A stretch of DNA of 64,000 nt from Verrucomicrobium sp. (GTDB lineage Bacteria; Verrucomicrobiota; Verrucomicrobiia; Methylacidiphilales; UBA1321): positions 1-64,000 of the forward strand of contig JAFIGT010000022.1 in the NCBI GenBank assembly GCA_017849585.1, written 5' to 3'. Each line of letters opens with the position of its first letter. Position 1 is the stretch's first letter. The notes beneath the pieces were generated by a model. The model searched no databases. It was not told the DNA's origin and worked only from the letters and a program-made list of their open reading frames with translations. A program made the translations under genes and the position numbers. Positions 36,235 to 45,267 of the stretch are shown in pieces.

Positions 36235-37077
36235 TTAATTCGTCCCACCCGACTTCCACTGGCGCGGCGTCTGCCCGGTCTGCAACCGGAACCAGCGCGC
36301 GAAATAATTCGCATCCTGAAATCCGAGTTGCGCCGCCACGTCCGCGATCTTGCGCAACTCCCGCAGCAACCGCTTCGCCTGCTGCACCCGTTGCTGCGAC
36401 CGCATCTGGCCGAGCGTGAGACCCGTAGCCGTCTTCAGCACCCGGTTCAAATAATCCTGTTGATACCCGATCTGCCCCGCGATCTCCTGCAGCGACAAAT
36501 GATCCGGTGCCGACGCCAGTACCCGCTGCGCGGCACTCACCACCGGCAGCGCTGGGGCCGAAGTCGCGCGCGGCGCGGACCCGATCAAACCGAGCGACCG
36601 GCATAGCGTATCCAGCAATTGCAATACAATGCCCGACGCCCGCAATTGCGCGGGGCCCACGCCCGTACGCGCCCGTTCGTAACGTCCGAGTTGCGAAAGC
36701 CACTGACGCACTTCCGACAAATCGATCTGGTTCAACTGCGCGATTTGCGTCCGCTGCTTCTTCGCCCCGCGCCAATCCAGATCCACCACCAGGCACAGCG
36801 GTCGACGACTCTCGGTTTCCGTAAACGCATGCACCTGTCCCGGGGGCAAAAACACCACCGTCCCCGTCCGGATCGCATGCCCCTGCTGCTTCGCTCCCAC
36901 ACCGACCTGTTGCAAACCGCGACCACCCAGATAGAGCAACACCTGCGCGTAATCATGTTGATGCGGACGCACCGCCGTCGTCTCCGGCAAATGGCGGTTC
37001 AACCGCAACCGCCGTACGCGCAAGCCGGGCAGTTGGATATCCAACTGGCGAAAAAAGAGAGGGCGAATATTTTTCAT
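36235..37077 (-). CDS. AraC family regulator with cupin domain
   Basis: The 280-residue protein has an N-terminal cupin (HQHDYAQVLLYLGGRG, VFLPPGQVHAF) and a C-terminal AraC double helix-turn-helix (EIAGQIGYQQDYLNRVLK, DVAAQLGFQDANYFARWFR). It is divergent from the SDR-GH88-OYE genes; direct repeats in the intergenic region are candidate binding sites. Its likely role is inducer-responsive activator of uronate/glycan catabolism. Confidence 0.9.
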   Translation of the reverse strand: MKNIRPLFFRQLDIQLPGLRVRRLRLNRHLPETTAVRPHQHDYAQVLLYLGGRGLQQVGVGAKQQGHAIRTGTVVFLPPGQVHAFTETESRRPLCLVVDLDWRGAKKQRTQIAQLNQIDLSEVRQWLSQLGRYERARTGVGPAQLRASGIVLQLLDTLCRSLGLIGSAPRATSAPALPVVSAAQRVLASAPDHLSLQEIAGQIGYQQDYLNRVLKTATGLTLGQMRSQQRVQQAKRLLRELRKIADVAAQLGFQDANYFARWFRLQTGQTPRQWKSGGTN

Positions 37078-37162
37078 GGCGAGAGCTCGAAAAGTCACGC
37101 TGCGATGGAACCACGGCATCGTCAAGCGCCCGAAGCCGAATTCCGGGATATGACTAAAAAAA

Positions 37163-37208
37163 TAGTCGATTTTGTGCTATTGGCAATGGTTTTCCGCTCT
37201 AGTCGATT
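37163..37208 (+). promoter_or_regulatory. Direct repeat, candidate AraC site
   Basis: TAGTCGATT occurs at 37163-37171 and 37200-37208, 37 bases apart start to start, between the divergent AraC gene and the SDR gene. Paired direct repeats are typical AraC half sites. Confidence 0.45.
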
Positions 37209-37234
37209 GGCTAAAACCCTGCTTCAATGGGGTC

Positions 37235-38026
37235 ATGCCAGCACCCGCCGCCATTCTCGTCACCGGTTCCAGCCGCGGTCTGGGCCGTGGCGTCGCCCTG
37301 CAACTCGCCCGCACCGGTTTCAGCGTCGCCATTCACTACGCCAGCCGCTCCGACGCGGCCAAGGAAACCGCCGCCGCCTGTCGCGAAGCCGCCCCCAATC
37401 CCGAACAATATTTCCCCATCGTCGGCGGCAATCTCGGCGTCGCCTCCGAACGCCAGGCCCTCTTCGACGCCACCGTCAAAGCCTTTGGCCGTCTCGACGG
37501 ACTCGTCAACAACGCCGGTATCGCCCCACGCGTTCGCGCCGACATCACCGAAGCCACCGAAGAGAGCTTCGACGAAGTCGTCACCGTCAACCTCAAGGGC
37601 CCCTACTTTCTCTCCCAACTCGCCGCCCGCTACTGGCTCGAGCACCCCGGCGAAAGCCGGATTCGCGGCGGTTACAAAATGGTGTTTGTCACCTCTATTT
37701 CAGCCGATACAGCTTCTGTGGGACGCGGTGAATATTGCATTTCCAAAGCAGGTCTGGCCATGGCCAGCCAGCTCTGGGCCACACGCCTCGCTTCGGAAGG
37801 CATCCAGGTTTTGGAAATCCGCCCCGGCGTGATGGCCACCGACATGACCAGCGGCGTCAAAGAAAAGTACGACAAGCTCATCGCCGACGGCCTCATCCCG
37901 CAAAATCGCTGGGGCACGCCCGAAGACGTCGGCCTCGCGGTCGAAGCAGTCATGAAGGGCCACTACCCCTATTCCACCGGCGACGTCATTTACGTCGATG
38001 GCGGTTTCCACCTGCGCCGACTTTAA
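37235..38026 (+). CDS. Short-chain dehydrogenase/reductase
   Basis: The 263-residue SDR has a TGSSRGLGRG cofactor loop, LVNNAGIA and the catalytic YCISKAG (YxxxK), with a preceding Ser. It is related to 3-oxoacyl-ACP reductase/sugar dehydrogenases and ends VIYVDGGFHL. The ATG at 37235 aligns with the family start. First gene of an operon with GH88 and OYE genes, so a sugar or uronate substrate is more likely than fatty acid synthesis. Confidence 0.9.
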   Translation: MPAPAAILVTGSSRGLGRGVALQLARTGFSVAIHYASRSDAAKETAAACREAAPNPEQYFPIVGGNLGVASERQALFDATVKAFGRLDGLVNNAGIAPRVRADITEATEESFDEVVTVNLKGPYFLSQLAARYWLEHPGESRIRGGYKMVFVTSISADTASVGRGEYCISKAGLAMASQLWATRLASEGIQVLEIRPGVMATDMTSGVKEKYDKLIADGLIPQNRWGTPEDVGLAVEAVMKGHYPYSTGDVIYVDGGFHLRRL

Positions 38027-38062
38027 TTTCACACGAGTCCAACCCCCAACGAGGTCTCCTCC

Positions 38063-39445
38063 ATGATCCAGATCAACAGCCAGCTCCACGTGCAGCAATT
38101 GCAACCGATGCTCGAAAAACTCTTCGCCGTCTCCGGCCCGAAGATCCTCAAGCTCGATGAACGCTGGCGCGCTAACACCGGCTCCCCCGTCTTCACCGTG
38201 GCCGGCCAATACACCGCGCGCGGCTGGACCGAGTGGACCCAGGGTTTTCAATTCGGCTCCGCGCTCCTGCAATACGAAGTCACTCGCGACGAACGCTTCC
38301 TCGACATCGGCCGCCGCAACACCGTCGACAAGATGGCCGGGCACCTCACCCACATCGGCGTGCATGATCACGGCTTCAACAACGTCAGCACCTACGGCAA
38401 TCTCCTGCGCCTCATGCGTGAGGAAATCATTCCCTATTCACCGTGGGAAAAAAATTTCTACGAACTCGCCATGAAGGTGAGCGGGGCCGTGCAGGCCGCG
38501 CGCTGGACCTCCCTCGGCGCGGGTCAGGGCTACATCTACTCGTTCAATGGACCGCACTCGTTGTTCTCCGATACGATTCGCTCGCTGCGCGCGCTCGCGA
38601 TTTCCGATCACCTCGGCCACGTGCTGATGGGCGAAAAAGATCAGCCGATCAATCTCCTGCATCGTCTCCTCGAACACGCCGAGACCACGGCGCGTTACAA
38701 TGTTTACTTCGGTTCCGGTCGTGACTCCTACGATCTCCGTGGTCGCGTCGTGCACGAGTCCATCTTCAATCTCAACGACGGTTCCTACCGCTGCCCCAGT
38801 TCGCAGCAAGGTTACTCGCCCTTCTCCACTTGGACCCGTGGCTTGGCGTGGATTCTCTGCGGCTTCGCAGAGCAACTCGAATACCTCGCCACGCTGCCTG
38901 AGGAACGACTCTCCGGCCACGGCGGCAAGGCCAACGTCCTCGCGCGCTTTGCGGAAGTGGCCGAAGCGACCGCCGATTTCTATATTCAATACACGCCCAC
39001 CGACGGCATTCCGTATTGGGACACCGGCGCGCCCGGTCTCGCCTATCTCGGCGATTATCTCGACCGCCCCGCCGATCCGCACAATGCCTACGAACCGGTC
39101 GACAGCTCTGCCGCCGTCATCGCCGCGCAGGGTCTCCTCCGCCTCGGCAATTACCTCATGGGCCATAACCAACCCGAGAAAGGCCGTCACTATTTCCAGG
39201 CAGGCTTGACTGTCTCGCAGACCGTGCTGTCCGAGCCGTACCTCTCCACCGATCTCAATCACGAGGGGCTCATCGTTCACTCCGTCTACCACCGCCCGAA
39301 CGGCTGGGATTACATCCCGCAAGGCCAGAAGGTCCCGTGCGGCGAATCCTCGATGTGGGGCGATTACCATGCACACGAACTCGCGCTGCTCCTCTGGCGC
39401 GAAGCCACCGGCAAACCGTACCTCACGTTCTTCAATTCCTTTTAG
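38063..39445 (+). CDS. GH88-type unsaturated glucuronyl hydrolase
   Basis: The 460-residue (alpha/alpha)6-barrel protein has GH88 landmarks: GVHDHGFNN, STWTRGLAWILCGF, DSSAAVIAAQGLL and MWGDYHAHELALLL. GH88 enzymes hydrate the unsaturated uronic acid left by polysaccharide lyases, releasing a keto-sugar. No signal peptide, so it works on imported oligosaccharides in the cytosol. GAGG precedes the ATG. The SDR and OYE partners may process the released sugar acid (inference). Confidence 0.88.
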   Translation: MIQINSQLHVQQLQPMLEKLFAVSGPKILKLDERWRANTGSPVFTVAGQYTARGWTEWTQGFQFGSALLQYEVTRDERFLDIGRRNTVDKMAGHLTHIGVHDHGFNNVSTYGNLLRLMREEIIPYSPWEKNFYELAMKVSGAVQAARWTSLGAGQGYIYSFNGPHSLFSDTIRSLRALAISDHLGHVLMGEKDQPINLLHRLLEHAETTARYNVYFGSGRDSYDLRGRVVHESIFNLNDGSYRCPSSQQGYSPFSTWTRGLAWILCGFAEQLEYLATLPEERLSGHGGKANVLARFAEVAEATADFYIQYTPTDGIPYWDTGAPGLAYLGDYLDRPADPHNAYEPVDSSAAVIAAQGLLRLGNYLMGHNQPEKGRHYFQAGLTVSQTVLSEPYLSTDLNHEGLIVHSVYHRPNGWDYIPQGQKVPCGESSMWGDYHAHELALLLWREATGKPYLTFFNSF

Positions 39446-39469
39446 TCAACCCCCATCCTCCCCATCACC

Positions 39470-40945
39470 ATGAGCATACCGTTCAAACTCGTCCGCATCC
39501 CCTCCCTCAAAGACGTCGACGCCTTCCGCGCGCACCTCGCATCGCTTGGTCTCGACCTCAAGGCCGAGGACGCCGCCGACAACAGCGCCTCCTCGCCCCT
39601 CAAGCAAAGCTACACATGGAATGGCCGCACCGTCGGCAACCGCTGGGCCGTGCATCCGATGGAAGGCTGGGACGGCACCACGACCGGAGGCGTGACGGAA
39701 CCGATGACGCGCCGCTGGCAGCGCTTCGGCGAGAGCGGCGCAAAGATGATCTGGGGCGGTGAAGCGATGGCCGTGCGCCCGGAAGGTCGCGCGAATCCGA
39801 ATCAAATCATCGTCAACGAAACGAACAAAGCGGGCATCGCCTCACTGCGCGACGCGCTGATCAAGTCGCACCACGAACGCTTCGGCAAGACCGACGACCT
39901 CATCATCGGTTTCCAGCTCACCCACTCCGGCCGCTTCTGCCGTCCCAACGACAAGAAGAAGTGGGAGTCCCGTATTGCGTACCATCACCCGATCCTCGAC
40001 AAGAAATTCAACGTCACCAGCAGCGAGCAGATTCTGACCGATGACGACCTGAAACGTCTCGTCGAGGACTACGCCAAGGCCGCGAAGATCGCCGCCGATT
40101 GCGGCGCCGATTTCGTCGACATCAAGCATTGCCACGGCTACCTGCTGCATGAATTCCTCGGCGCATTCACCCGCCCGGGTCAATACGGCGGCTCGTTCGA
40201 GAACCGCACCCGCCTCATCCGCGAAATCGCCGCCGCAATCCGCGCCGTCGCCCCGAAGCTCGGTCTCGGCGTGCGCCTCAGCGCGTTCGACATCGTCCCG
40301 TTCAAGCCGAATCCCGAACTCGCCGAAGCCGGCAAACTCGGTCCCGGCATGCCCGAGGATTTCTCGCAGCTCCTGCCGTACAAATATCAGTTTGGCATCA
40401 ACCAGAATAATCCCGTGGAGCCCGATCTGACCGAGACATTCCAGTTCCTCCAACTCCTGCAGGACCTCGACATCCAGCTCGTCAACCTCTCCGCGGGCAG
40501 CCCCTACTACAATCCCCACATCCAGCGTCCCGCCTCGTACCCGCCCTCGGACGGTTACCAGCCGCACGAAGATCCGCTCATCTCCGTCGCGCGCCAGATC
40601 AATGTCGTGAAGGAACTCAAAGCCAAGTTCCCCAAGCTCATCCTCGTCGGCACCGGCTACTCCTACCTGCAAGAATATCTCCCGCACGTCGCGCAGTACT
40701 ATCTCCGCCACGGGCATGTCGACGTTGTCGGCATCGGCCGCGTCGTCTTGTCCTACCCCGGCATTCTCTCCGACGCCGCGGAAAAGGGCGCGATCGAAAA
40801 GCGTTTCATCTGCCGCACGTTCAGCGATTGCACCACCGCCCCGCGCAACGGCCTGCGCTCCGGCTGCTACCCGCTCGACGAGTACTACAAGAAATTCGAA
40901 GACGCCCCCAAGCTCAAGGAGATCAAGAAAGCGCAAGGCGTTTAG
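39470..40945 (+). CDS. Old Yellow Enzyme-family NADH:flavin oxidoreductase
   Basis: The 491-residue FMN barrel protein has HPMEGWDGT near residue 62, GFQLTHSGRF, a substrate-site stretch DIKHCHGYLLHEFLGAFTR (His-x-x-x-Tyr-Leu) and a later phosphate-binding VVGIGRVVLS. It reduces activated alkenes or related carbonyls. Last gene of the SDR-GH88-OYE operon, ended by a strong terminator. Coupling an OYE to uronate processing is unusual. Confidence 0.88.
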   Translation: MSIPFKLVRIPSLKDVDAFRAHLASLGLDLKAEDAADNSASSPLKQSYTWNGRTVGNRWAVHPMEGWDGTTTGGVTEPMTRRWQRFGESGAKMIWGGEAMAVRPEGRANPNQIIVNETNKAGIASLRDALIKSHHERFGKTDDLIIGFQLTHSGRFCRPNDKKKWESRIAYHHPILDKKFNVTSSEQILTDDDLKRLVEDYAKAAKIAADCGADFVDIKHCHGYLLHEFLGAFTRPGQYGGSFENRTRLIREIAAAIRAVAPKLGLGVRLSAFDIVPFKPNPELAEAGKLGPGMPEDFSQLLPYKYQFGINQNNPVEPDLTETFQFLQLLQDLDIQLVNLSAGSPYYNPHIQRPASYPPSDGYQPHEDPLISVARQINVVKELKAKFPKLILVGTGYSYLQEYLPHVAQYYLRHGHVDVVGIGRVVLSYPGILSDAAEKGAIEKRFICRTFSDCTTAPRNGLRSGCYPLDEYYKKFEDAPKLKEIKKAQGV

Positions 40946-40981
40946 TCCTCCAAACCCATTTGACGGTGGTTATAAAAAAGG

Positions 40982-41015
40982 AAGGGCGGCACGGGTGTGC
41001 CGCCCTTTGCTTTTT
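40982..41015 (+). terminator. Intrinsic terminator after OYE gene
   Basis: The perfect stem AAGGGCGGCAC/GTGCCGCCCTT with loop GGGT is followed by a T-rich tail (TTTGCTTTTT). It closes the SDR-GH88-OYE operon. Confidence 0.9.
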
Positions 41016-41401
41016 CGGCTCATATCCCCCGATCCAGCAAAAATGTCGCACACCTAGCTCACGTAGCCAACCTAACGCAAACGCTTCCGCCCGATTCCTG
41101 CTAGAACTGAGTTCATGCACGAGCACTCTTCTTCTGAAATCGCCGATTTGAAATTTCAAATTCCCTTGCAGTTTGATCGACGCCGTCGTCGACACCCAAC
41201 AGAAGGGGTCGATTATTGTAGTCGTTTGTCGACGCTATTTTTTTACCTCCCAACAGACAAATCACCATCGAATCTGGCACACCACTAGATTCACTAGTTC
41301 CCTCGGAATTCCACTCGGACCGAAGTATTATTGGGTGCAAGGCTCAGCCCTGCCGTCACGCTGGTTGACGTTCCGTCCAAGTTCGCTAGAGTGACCGCTC
41401 C
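41016..41401. other. Intergenic region upstream of ABC-F gene
   Basis: No gene was recognised. The stretch holds short GTCGAC-rich inverted motifs near 41180-41240 and presumably the ABC-F promoter and leader. No clear regulatory ORF or attenuator could be identified. Confidence 0.4.
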
Positions 41402-43369
41402 ATGCTCACGCTCTCCAAACTGGCCAAATCGTTCGGCGGACGCACCCTCTTCGAGGACGTCTCGCTGCAAATCAACACCGGCGACCGCTCCGCGCTCGTC
41501 GGCCCCAATGGCGCGGGCAAGTCCACCCTCTTCTCCCTCATCCTCAAAGCGCAGGACCCCGACGAAGGCTCCGTCACGCTCGACCCGCATTGCACGCTCG
41601 GCTACCTGCCGCAGGAATCCATGCCCGTCGGTGACGAGACGGTTCTCGAAATCGCCACCTCCATCACCCCCGATCACGCCAAATACCGCCGCATCCTGAA
41701 CGAATGCGAAGCCAAGGGCGAAACCGATTGCGAACGTTACCACGAAGCGGTGGAACAATACGCCAACCTCGGCGGCTTCGGCCTCGATCCGCAAGCCAAG
41801 AAAATCCTGCATGGCCTCGCCTTCCGCGAGAGCGATTTCAACCGCATGGCCCGCACGCTCAGCGGAGGCTGGATCATGCGCGCGCACCTCGCGCGCTTGC
41901 TCGTCATGGAGCCCGATCTCCTGATGCTCGATGAACCGACCAATCACCTCGATCTCGAATCGCTCGGCTGGTTCCAGAACTATCTCCAGACCTATCCCGG
42001 CGCGATCCTCATGATCTCCCACGATCGCGCGTTCCTCAACGCCCTCATCGACCAGATCCTCGAAATTCGCGGACGCAAAATCCACACCTACCGCGGCAAC
42101 TACGACGACTACGTCGAACAACGCCGCGCCCGCGATGCGCAGCAACTCGCCGCTTACCAGAATCAGCAAAAAGAAATCGCCGCGCTCCAACTCTTCGCCG
42201 ACCGCTTCCGCGCCAAGGCCAGCAAAGCCTCGCAAGCCCAGTCCAAGCTCAAGCAGATCGAGCGCATGGAAAAGATCGAGGCTCCCGAATCATCCGAAAA
42301 ACGGGTCCGCATCAAGTTCCCCCAACCGCCGCGCGGATCGCGCCGCGCCATCACGCTGGAAAAAGTCCACCACGCCTACGATGATCTCGTCGTCTACAAC
42401 GGCATCGATTTTGAAGCCGAACGCGATCAGCGCATCGTCCTCGTCGGTCCCAATGGCGCGGGCAAATCCACGCTGCTGAAAATCCTCGGCGGCGTTCTCC
42501 CCGTGCAGCAAGGAGTCCGCAATCTCGGCAGCAATGTGCGCGTCGGCTACTTCTCCCAGAACCGCATGGACACCCTCCGCGCCAACAACACGGTGCTGGA
42601 GGAAGCGATGCGCATCGAAAAACGCCTGCCCGAAGAAGCCGTCCGCTCGGTACTTGGCTCGTTTTTGTTCAGCGGCGACGACGCCTACAAAAAAGTGTCG
42701 GTCCTTTCTGGTGGAGAAAAAACGCGGCTCTCACTCGTCAAGATCCTCCTCGATCCGCCCAATCTCCTGCTCATGGATGAGCCCACCACCCACCTCGACA
42801 TGGCCAGCATCGATGCCCTCGTCGACGCGCTCGGGCAGTACGAAGGCACGCTCATCTTCATCAGCCACGACGTCTACTTCATCCGCGCCCTCGCGAAGAG
42901 CGTGCTCCACATCAGTGGCGGCAAACTCACCGCCTATGCCGGCGATTACGATTACTATCTCGAGAAGTCGCAAGCCGTCTCCGAAACGAGCGGGCTCACC
43001 GCCGGGGTCAAGCTGACCGATTCCCGTCCCGCCGAAGCTCCCACGGCGGCAAAGACTCCCGATGCCAAGCCCACCTTCAAGACGAAAGAGCAAAAACGAC
43101 AGGAAGCCGAGGAACGCCAGATGCGCTCGGAACAACGCAAACGCCTCCAACGCGAAATCCAACAGATCGAGAACGACATCATCGAAAACGAAGCCCGGCA
43201 AAAGCAAGTCGTCACCAAGCTGGAAGACCCGCACTTTTACGAAAGCGGCGGCGACGTCGTTGCACTCAACCGAGAACTCGTCGAACTGACCGAAGCTCTC
43301 GAAAAACTCAATCTCAAGTGGGCCGAACTCAGCGATGACCCGCTCCTGGCCAATCAGGCTGAAAGTTGA
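41402..43369 (+). CDS. ABC-F family ATPase (Uup/YheS type)
   Basis: The 655-residue protein has two ABC domains: Walker A GPNGAGKST in both, signatures LSGGW and LSGGE, Walker B LLMLDEPTNHLD and LLMDEPTTHLD. They are joined by the linker helices, and a C-terminal coiled-coil extension (about residues 560-655) follows. ABC-F proteins bind the ribosome E site and relieve stalled or antibiotic-inhibited translation. No membrane domain. Most similar in layout to Uup/EttA-type housekeeping members. Confidence 0.93.
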   Translation: MLTLSKLAKSFGGRTLFEDVSLQINTGDRSALVGPNGAGKSTLFSLILKAQDPDEGSVTLDPHCTLGYLPQESMPVGDETVLEIATSITPDHAKYRRILNECEAKGETDCERYHEAVEQYANLGGFGLDPQAKKILHGLAFRESDFNRMARTLSGGWIMRAHLARLLVMEPDLLMLDEPTNHLDLESLGWFQNYLQTYPGAILMISHDRAFLNALIDQILEIRGRKIHTYRGNYDDYVEQRRARDAQQLAAYQNQQKEIAALQLFADRFRAKASKASQAQSKLKQIERMEKIEAPESSEKRVRIKFPQPPRGSRRAITLEKVHHAYDDLVVYNGIDFEAERDQRIVLVGPNGAGKSTLLKILGGVLPVQQGVRNLGSNVRVGYFSQNRMDTLRANNTVLEEAMRIEKRLPEEAVRSVLGSFLFSGDDAYKKVSVLSGGEKTRLSLVKILLDPPNLLLMDEPTTHLDMASIDALVDALGQYEGTLIFISHDVYFIRALAKSVLHISGGKLTAYAGDYDYYLEKSQAVSETSGLTAGVKLTDSRPAEAPTAAKTPDAKPTFKTKEQKRQEAEERQMRSEQRKRLQREIQQIENDIIENEARQKQVVTKLEDPHFYESGGDVVALNRELVELTEALEKLNLKWAELSDDPLLANQAES

Positions 43370-43440
43370 AACTACGCCTAATATCAGCTCGACTACTTGC
43401 CGACATTAGATAGGGTTCCGCACAAGAACCCGATCTACCT

Positions 43441-44697
43441 ATGAGCAATCCCGCGCTGCCTTCGGAGAAAGTTCACACGCAATGTTGCATTGTCGGCGGG
43501 GGACCAGCCGGCATGATGCTCGGCCTGCTACTCGCCCGTTCCGGCGTACAGGTTGTCGTTCTGGAAAAGCACGCCGACTTTTTCCGCGATTTTCGCGGCG
43601 ATACGATTCACCCCTCGACCCTCGAACTCCTCTACGAGCTTGGCTGTCTCGACGAATTCCTCAAGGTGCCGCACCAGCCGATGAGTTCGCTGACGGTCTC
43701 GATCAACGGCAAGATCGTCGATGGCCCCGACTTCTCCCACTTGCCAACACACTGCAAATTCGTCGCCTTCACCCCGCAGTGGCATTTCCTCGATTTCATC
43801 GCACGCCAAGGCAAACGCTATCCCACTTTCGATCTGCGCATGAATGCCGAGGCCGTGGGACTTATCGAACAAGACGGCCGCATCGCCGGAGTCAAGGTTG
43901 ATGCCGCCGATCATGAAATCGAGATTCACGCCGATCTCGTTGTCGGGGCCGACGGCCGTGGATCGACCGTGCGCCAACTGGCCGGAATGCAAGTCGAGGA
44001 CTTCGGCGTGCCGATTGATGTGCTCTGGTTCCGGCTGCCGAAAAATGCGAACTCCCCGAGCGGCGAACCTTCTTTCGGCTATTTCAAAAACGGCCTCATG
44101 ATGATCCTCATCGACCGGGGCGATTATTGGCAGGCTGCGCACATCATTCCCAAGGGCGGGCTGGATGAGCTCAAGAGCCGGGGCCTCGAAGCGTTCCGCC
44201 AGCGCATCGTCGATCTCGTGCCCATCGTGAAGGAAGCCATCCCCGCCGTCGATGATTGGGACAAGGTCAAGCTCCTCTCCGTTCAGGTGAACCGCCTGCC
44301 GCAGTGGTCGCGTCCCGGCCTGCTCTGCATCGGGGACTGCGCGCACGCCATGTCACCCGCCGGTGGTATCGGGGTGAACATCGCCATCCAGGATGCCGTC
44401 GCCACGGCCAACCTTTTCGCGGAAAAACTCCGTGAAGAAAAACTGACCGATGCTGATTTGCACCTCGTGCAAAAACGCCGCGAATGGGCCATTCGTTGGA
44501 CGCAAAACGTGCAACTTCTACTGCACCGCAAACTGCTTAATCCCGCCAAGATTCAGAAACCCGGCGACGACTCGCTTCCCCTCGGACCGCGGCTGGTTGG
44601 AAAAATTCCATTCCTACGTCAACTGATCGCGCGCGTGGTCGGAATCGGCTTCTGCCCCGAGCACGTGCGCACCAGCGAGTATCGACCACGCGCCTAG
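43441..44697 (+). CDS. FAD-dependent monooxygenase (UbiH/PHBH type)
   Basis: The 418-residue class A flavoprotein has IVGGGPAGMMLGLLLA, the DG motif in VVGADGRGSTVRQ and the GD motif CIGDCAHAMSPAGGIG. The likely role is hydroxylation of an aromatic, quinone precursor or lipid-like substrate. It stands alone between the ABC-F gene and a convergent Spy-like gene; no pathway partner adjoins it. Its sequence differs clearly from the monooxygenase at 2.4-4.1 kb. Confidence 0.9.
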   Translation: MSNPALPSEKVHTQCCIVGGGPAGMMLGLLLARSGVQVVVLEKHADFFRDFRGDTIHPSTLELLYELGCLDEFLKVPHQPMSSLTVSINGKIVDGPDFSHLPTHCKFVAFTPQWHFLDFIARQGKRYPTFDLRMNAEAVGLIEQDGRIAGVKVDAADHEIEIHADLVVGADGRGSTVRQLAGMQVEDFGVPIDVLWFRLPKNANSPSGEPSFGYFKNGLMMILIDRGDYWQAAHIIPKGGLDELKSRGLEAFRQRIVDLVPIVKEAIPAVDDWDKVKLLSVQVNRLPQWSRPGLLCIGDCAHAMSPAGGIGVNIAIQDAVATANLFAEKLREEKLTDADLHLVQKRREWAIRWTQNVQLLLHRKLLNPAKIQKPGDDSLPLGPRLVGKIPFLRQLIARVVGIGFCPEHVRTSEYRPRA

Positions 44698-44724
44698 AAT
44701 CGGCGCGCGGTCATTTCGTTCCAC

Positions 44725-45210
44725 TTATTGCGTCACCGGGGTACCGGGCGCTTGCTGGCCGCCTCCAGCTTTCCCCCCCTCTTTGCGCTTGCCCATCTTT
44801 TCCATCATTTCCTGACGGTGAGCCCTCACCTTTTCCAGGATCGGCGCAATCGTCGGATCTGCCTTCAACATGGCCGCATGGGATTTCTCTTCGAGCGCCT
44901 TGGCTTTTGCCATCATGGCCTGCCGCTGTTCCAGCGTAGGCTTGGTGCCGCCACTTTTCATCGCTTGCCGCTCCTGCTTCAAGGCTTCCATGTCCGTCTT
45001 GAGCGACGGATCAGCCTCGACCGCTTTATTGCGCGCGGCCTCCAGTTTCGCCTGCTCCTCCGCAGTGAGATAAGCCATCTTCATTTTCGGACGACCTTCG
45101 CCCGCGGGCGGGCCTTGTGGTGGGGTGGTGGATTCTTGCGCCGAGACCAAGCCAGGGCCTCCCAACGCCAAAGTCAACAGTACGGTACAGAGCAGAGAGG
45201 TTAGTTTCAT
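44725..45210 (-). CDS. Periplasmic Spy/CpxP-like protein
   Basis: The protein is 161 residues from the ATG at 45210, with a signal peptide (SLLCTVLLTLALGGPGLVSA, about residues 4-23). A mostly helical, Met- and Lys-rich mature part with LTAEEQAKLEAAR and PTLEQRQAMM repeats the LTxxQ style of Spy/CpxP chaperones and metal-sensor proteins. The C-terminus is low-complexity Gly/Gln/Pro. It may buffer envelope stress or metal; assignment to the family is tentative. Confidence 0.65.
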   Translation of the reverse strand: MKLTSLLCTVLLTLALGGPGLVSAQESTTPPQGPPAGEGRPKMKMAYLTAEEQAKLEAARNKAVEADPSLKTDMEALKQERQAMKSGGTKPTLEQRQAMMAKAKALEEKSHAAMLKADPTIAPILEKVRAHRQEMMEKMGKRKEGGKAGGGQQAPGTPVTQ

Positions 45211-45267
45211 GATTAGTTGAACCACCGCTCCGCGAAAAAGTTGCGCGCACCTCAGCGCAACTGCAGT

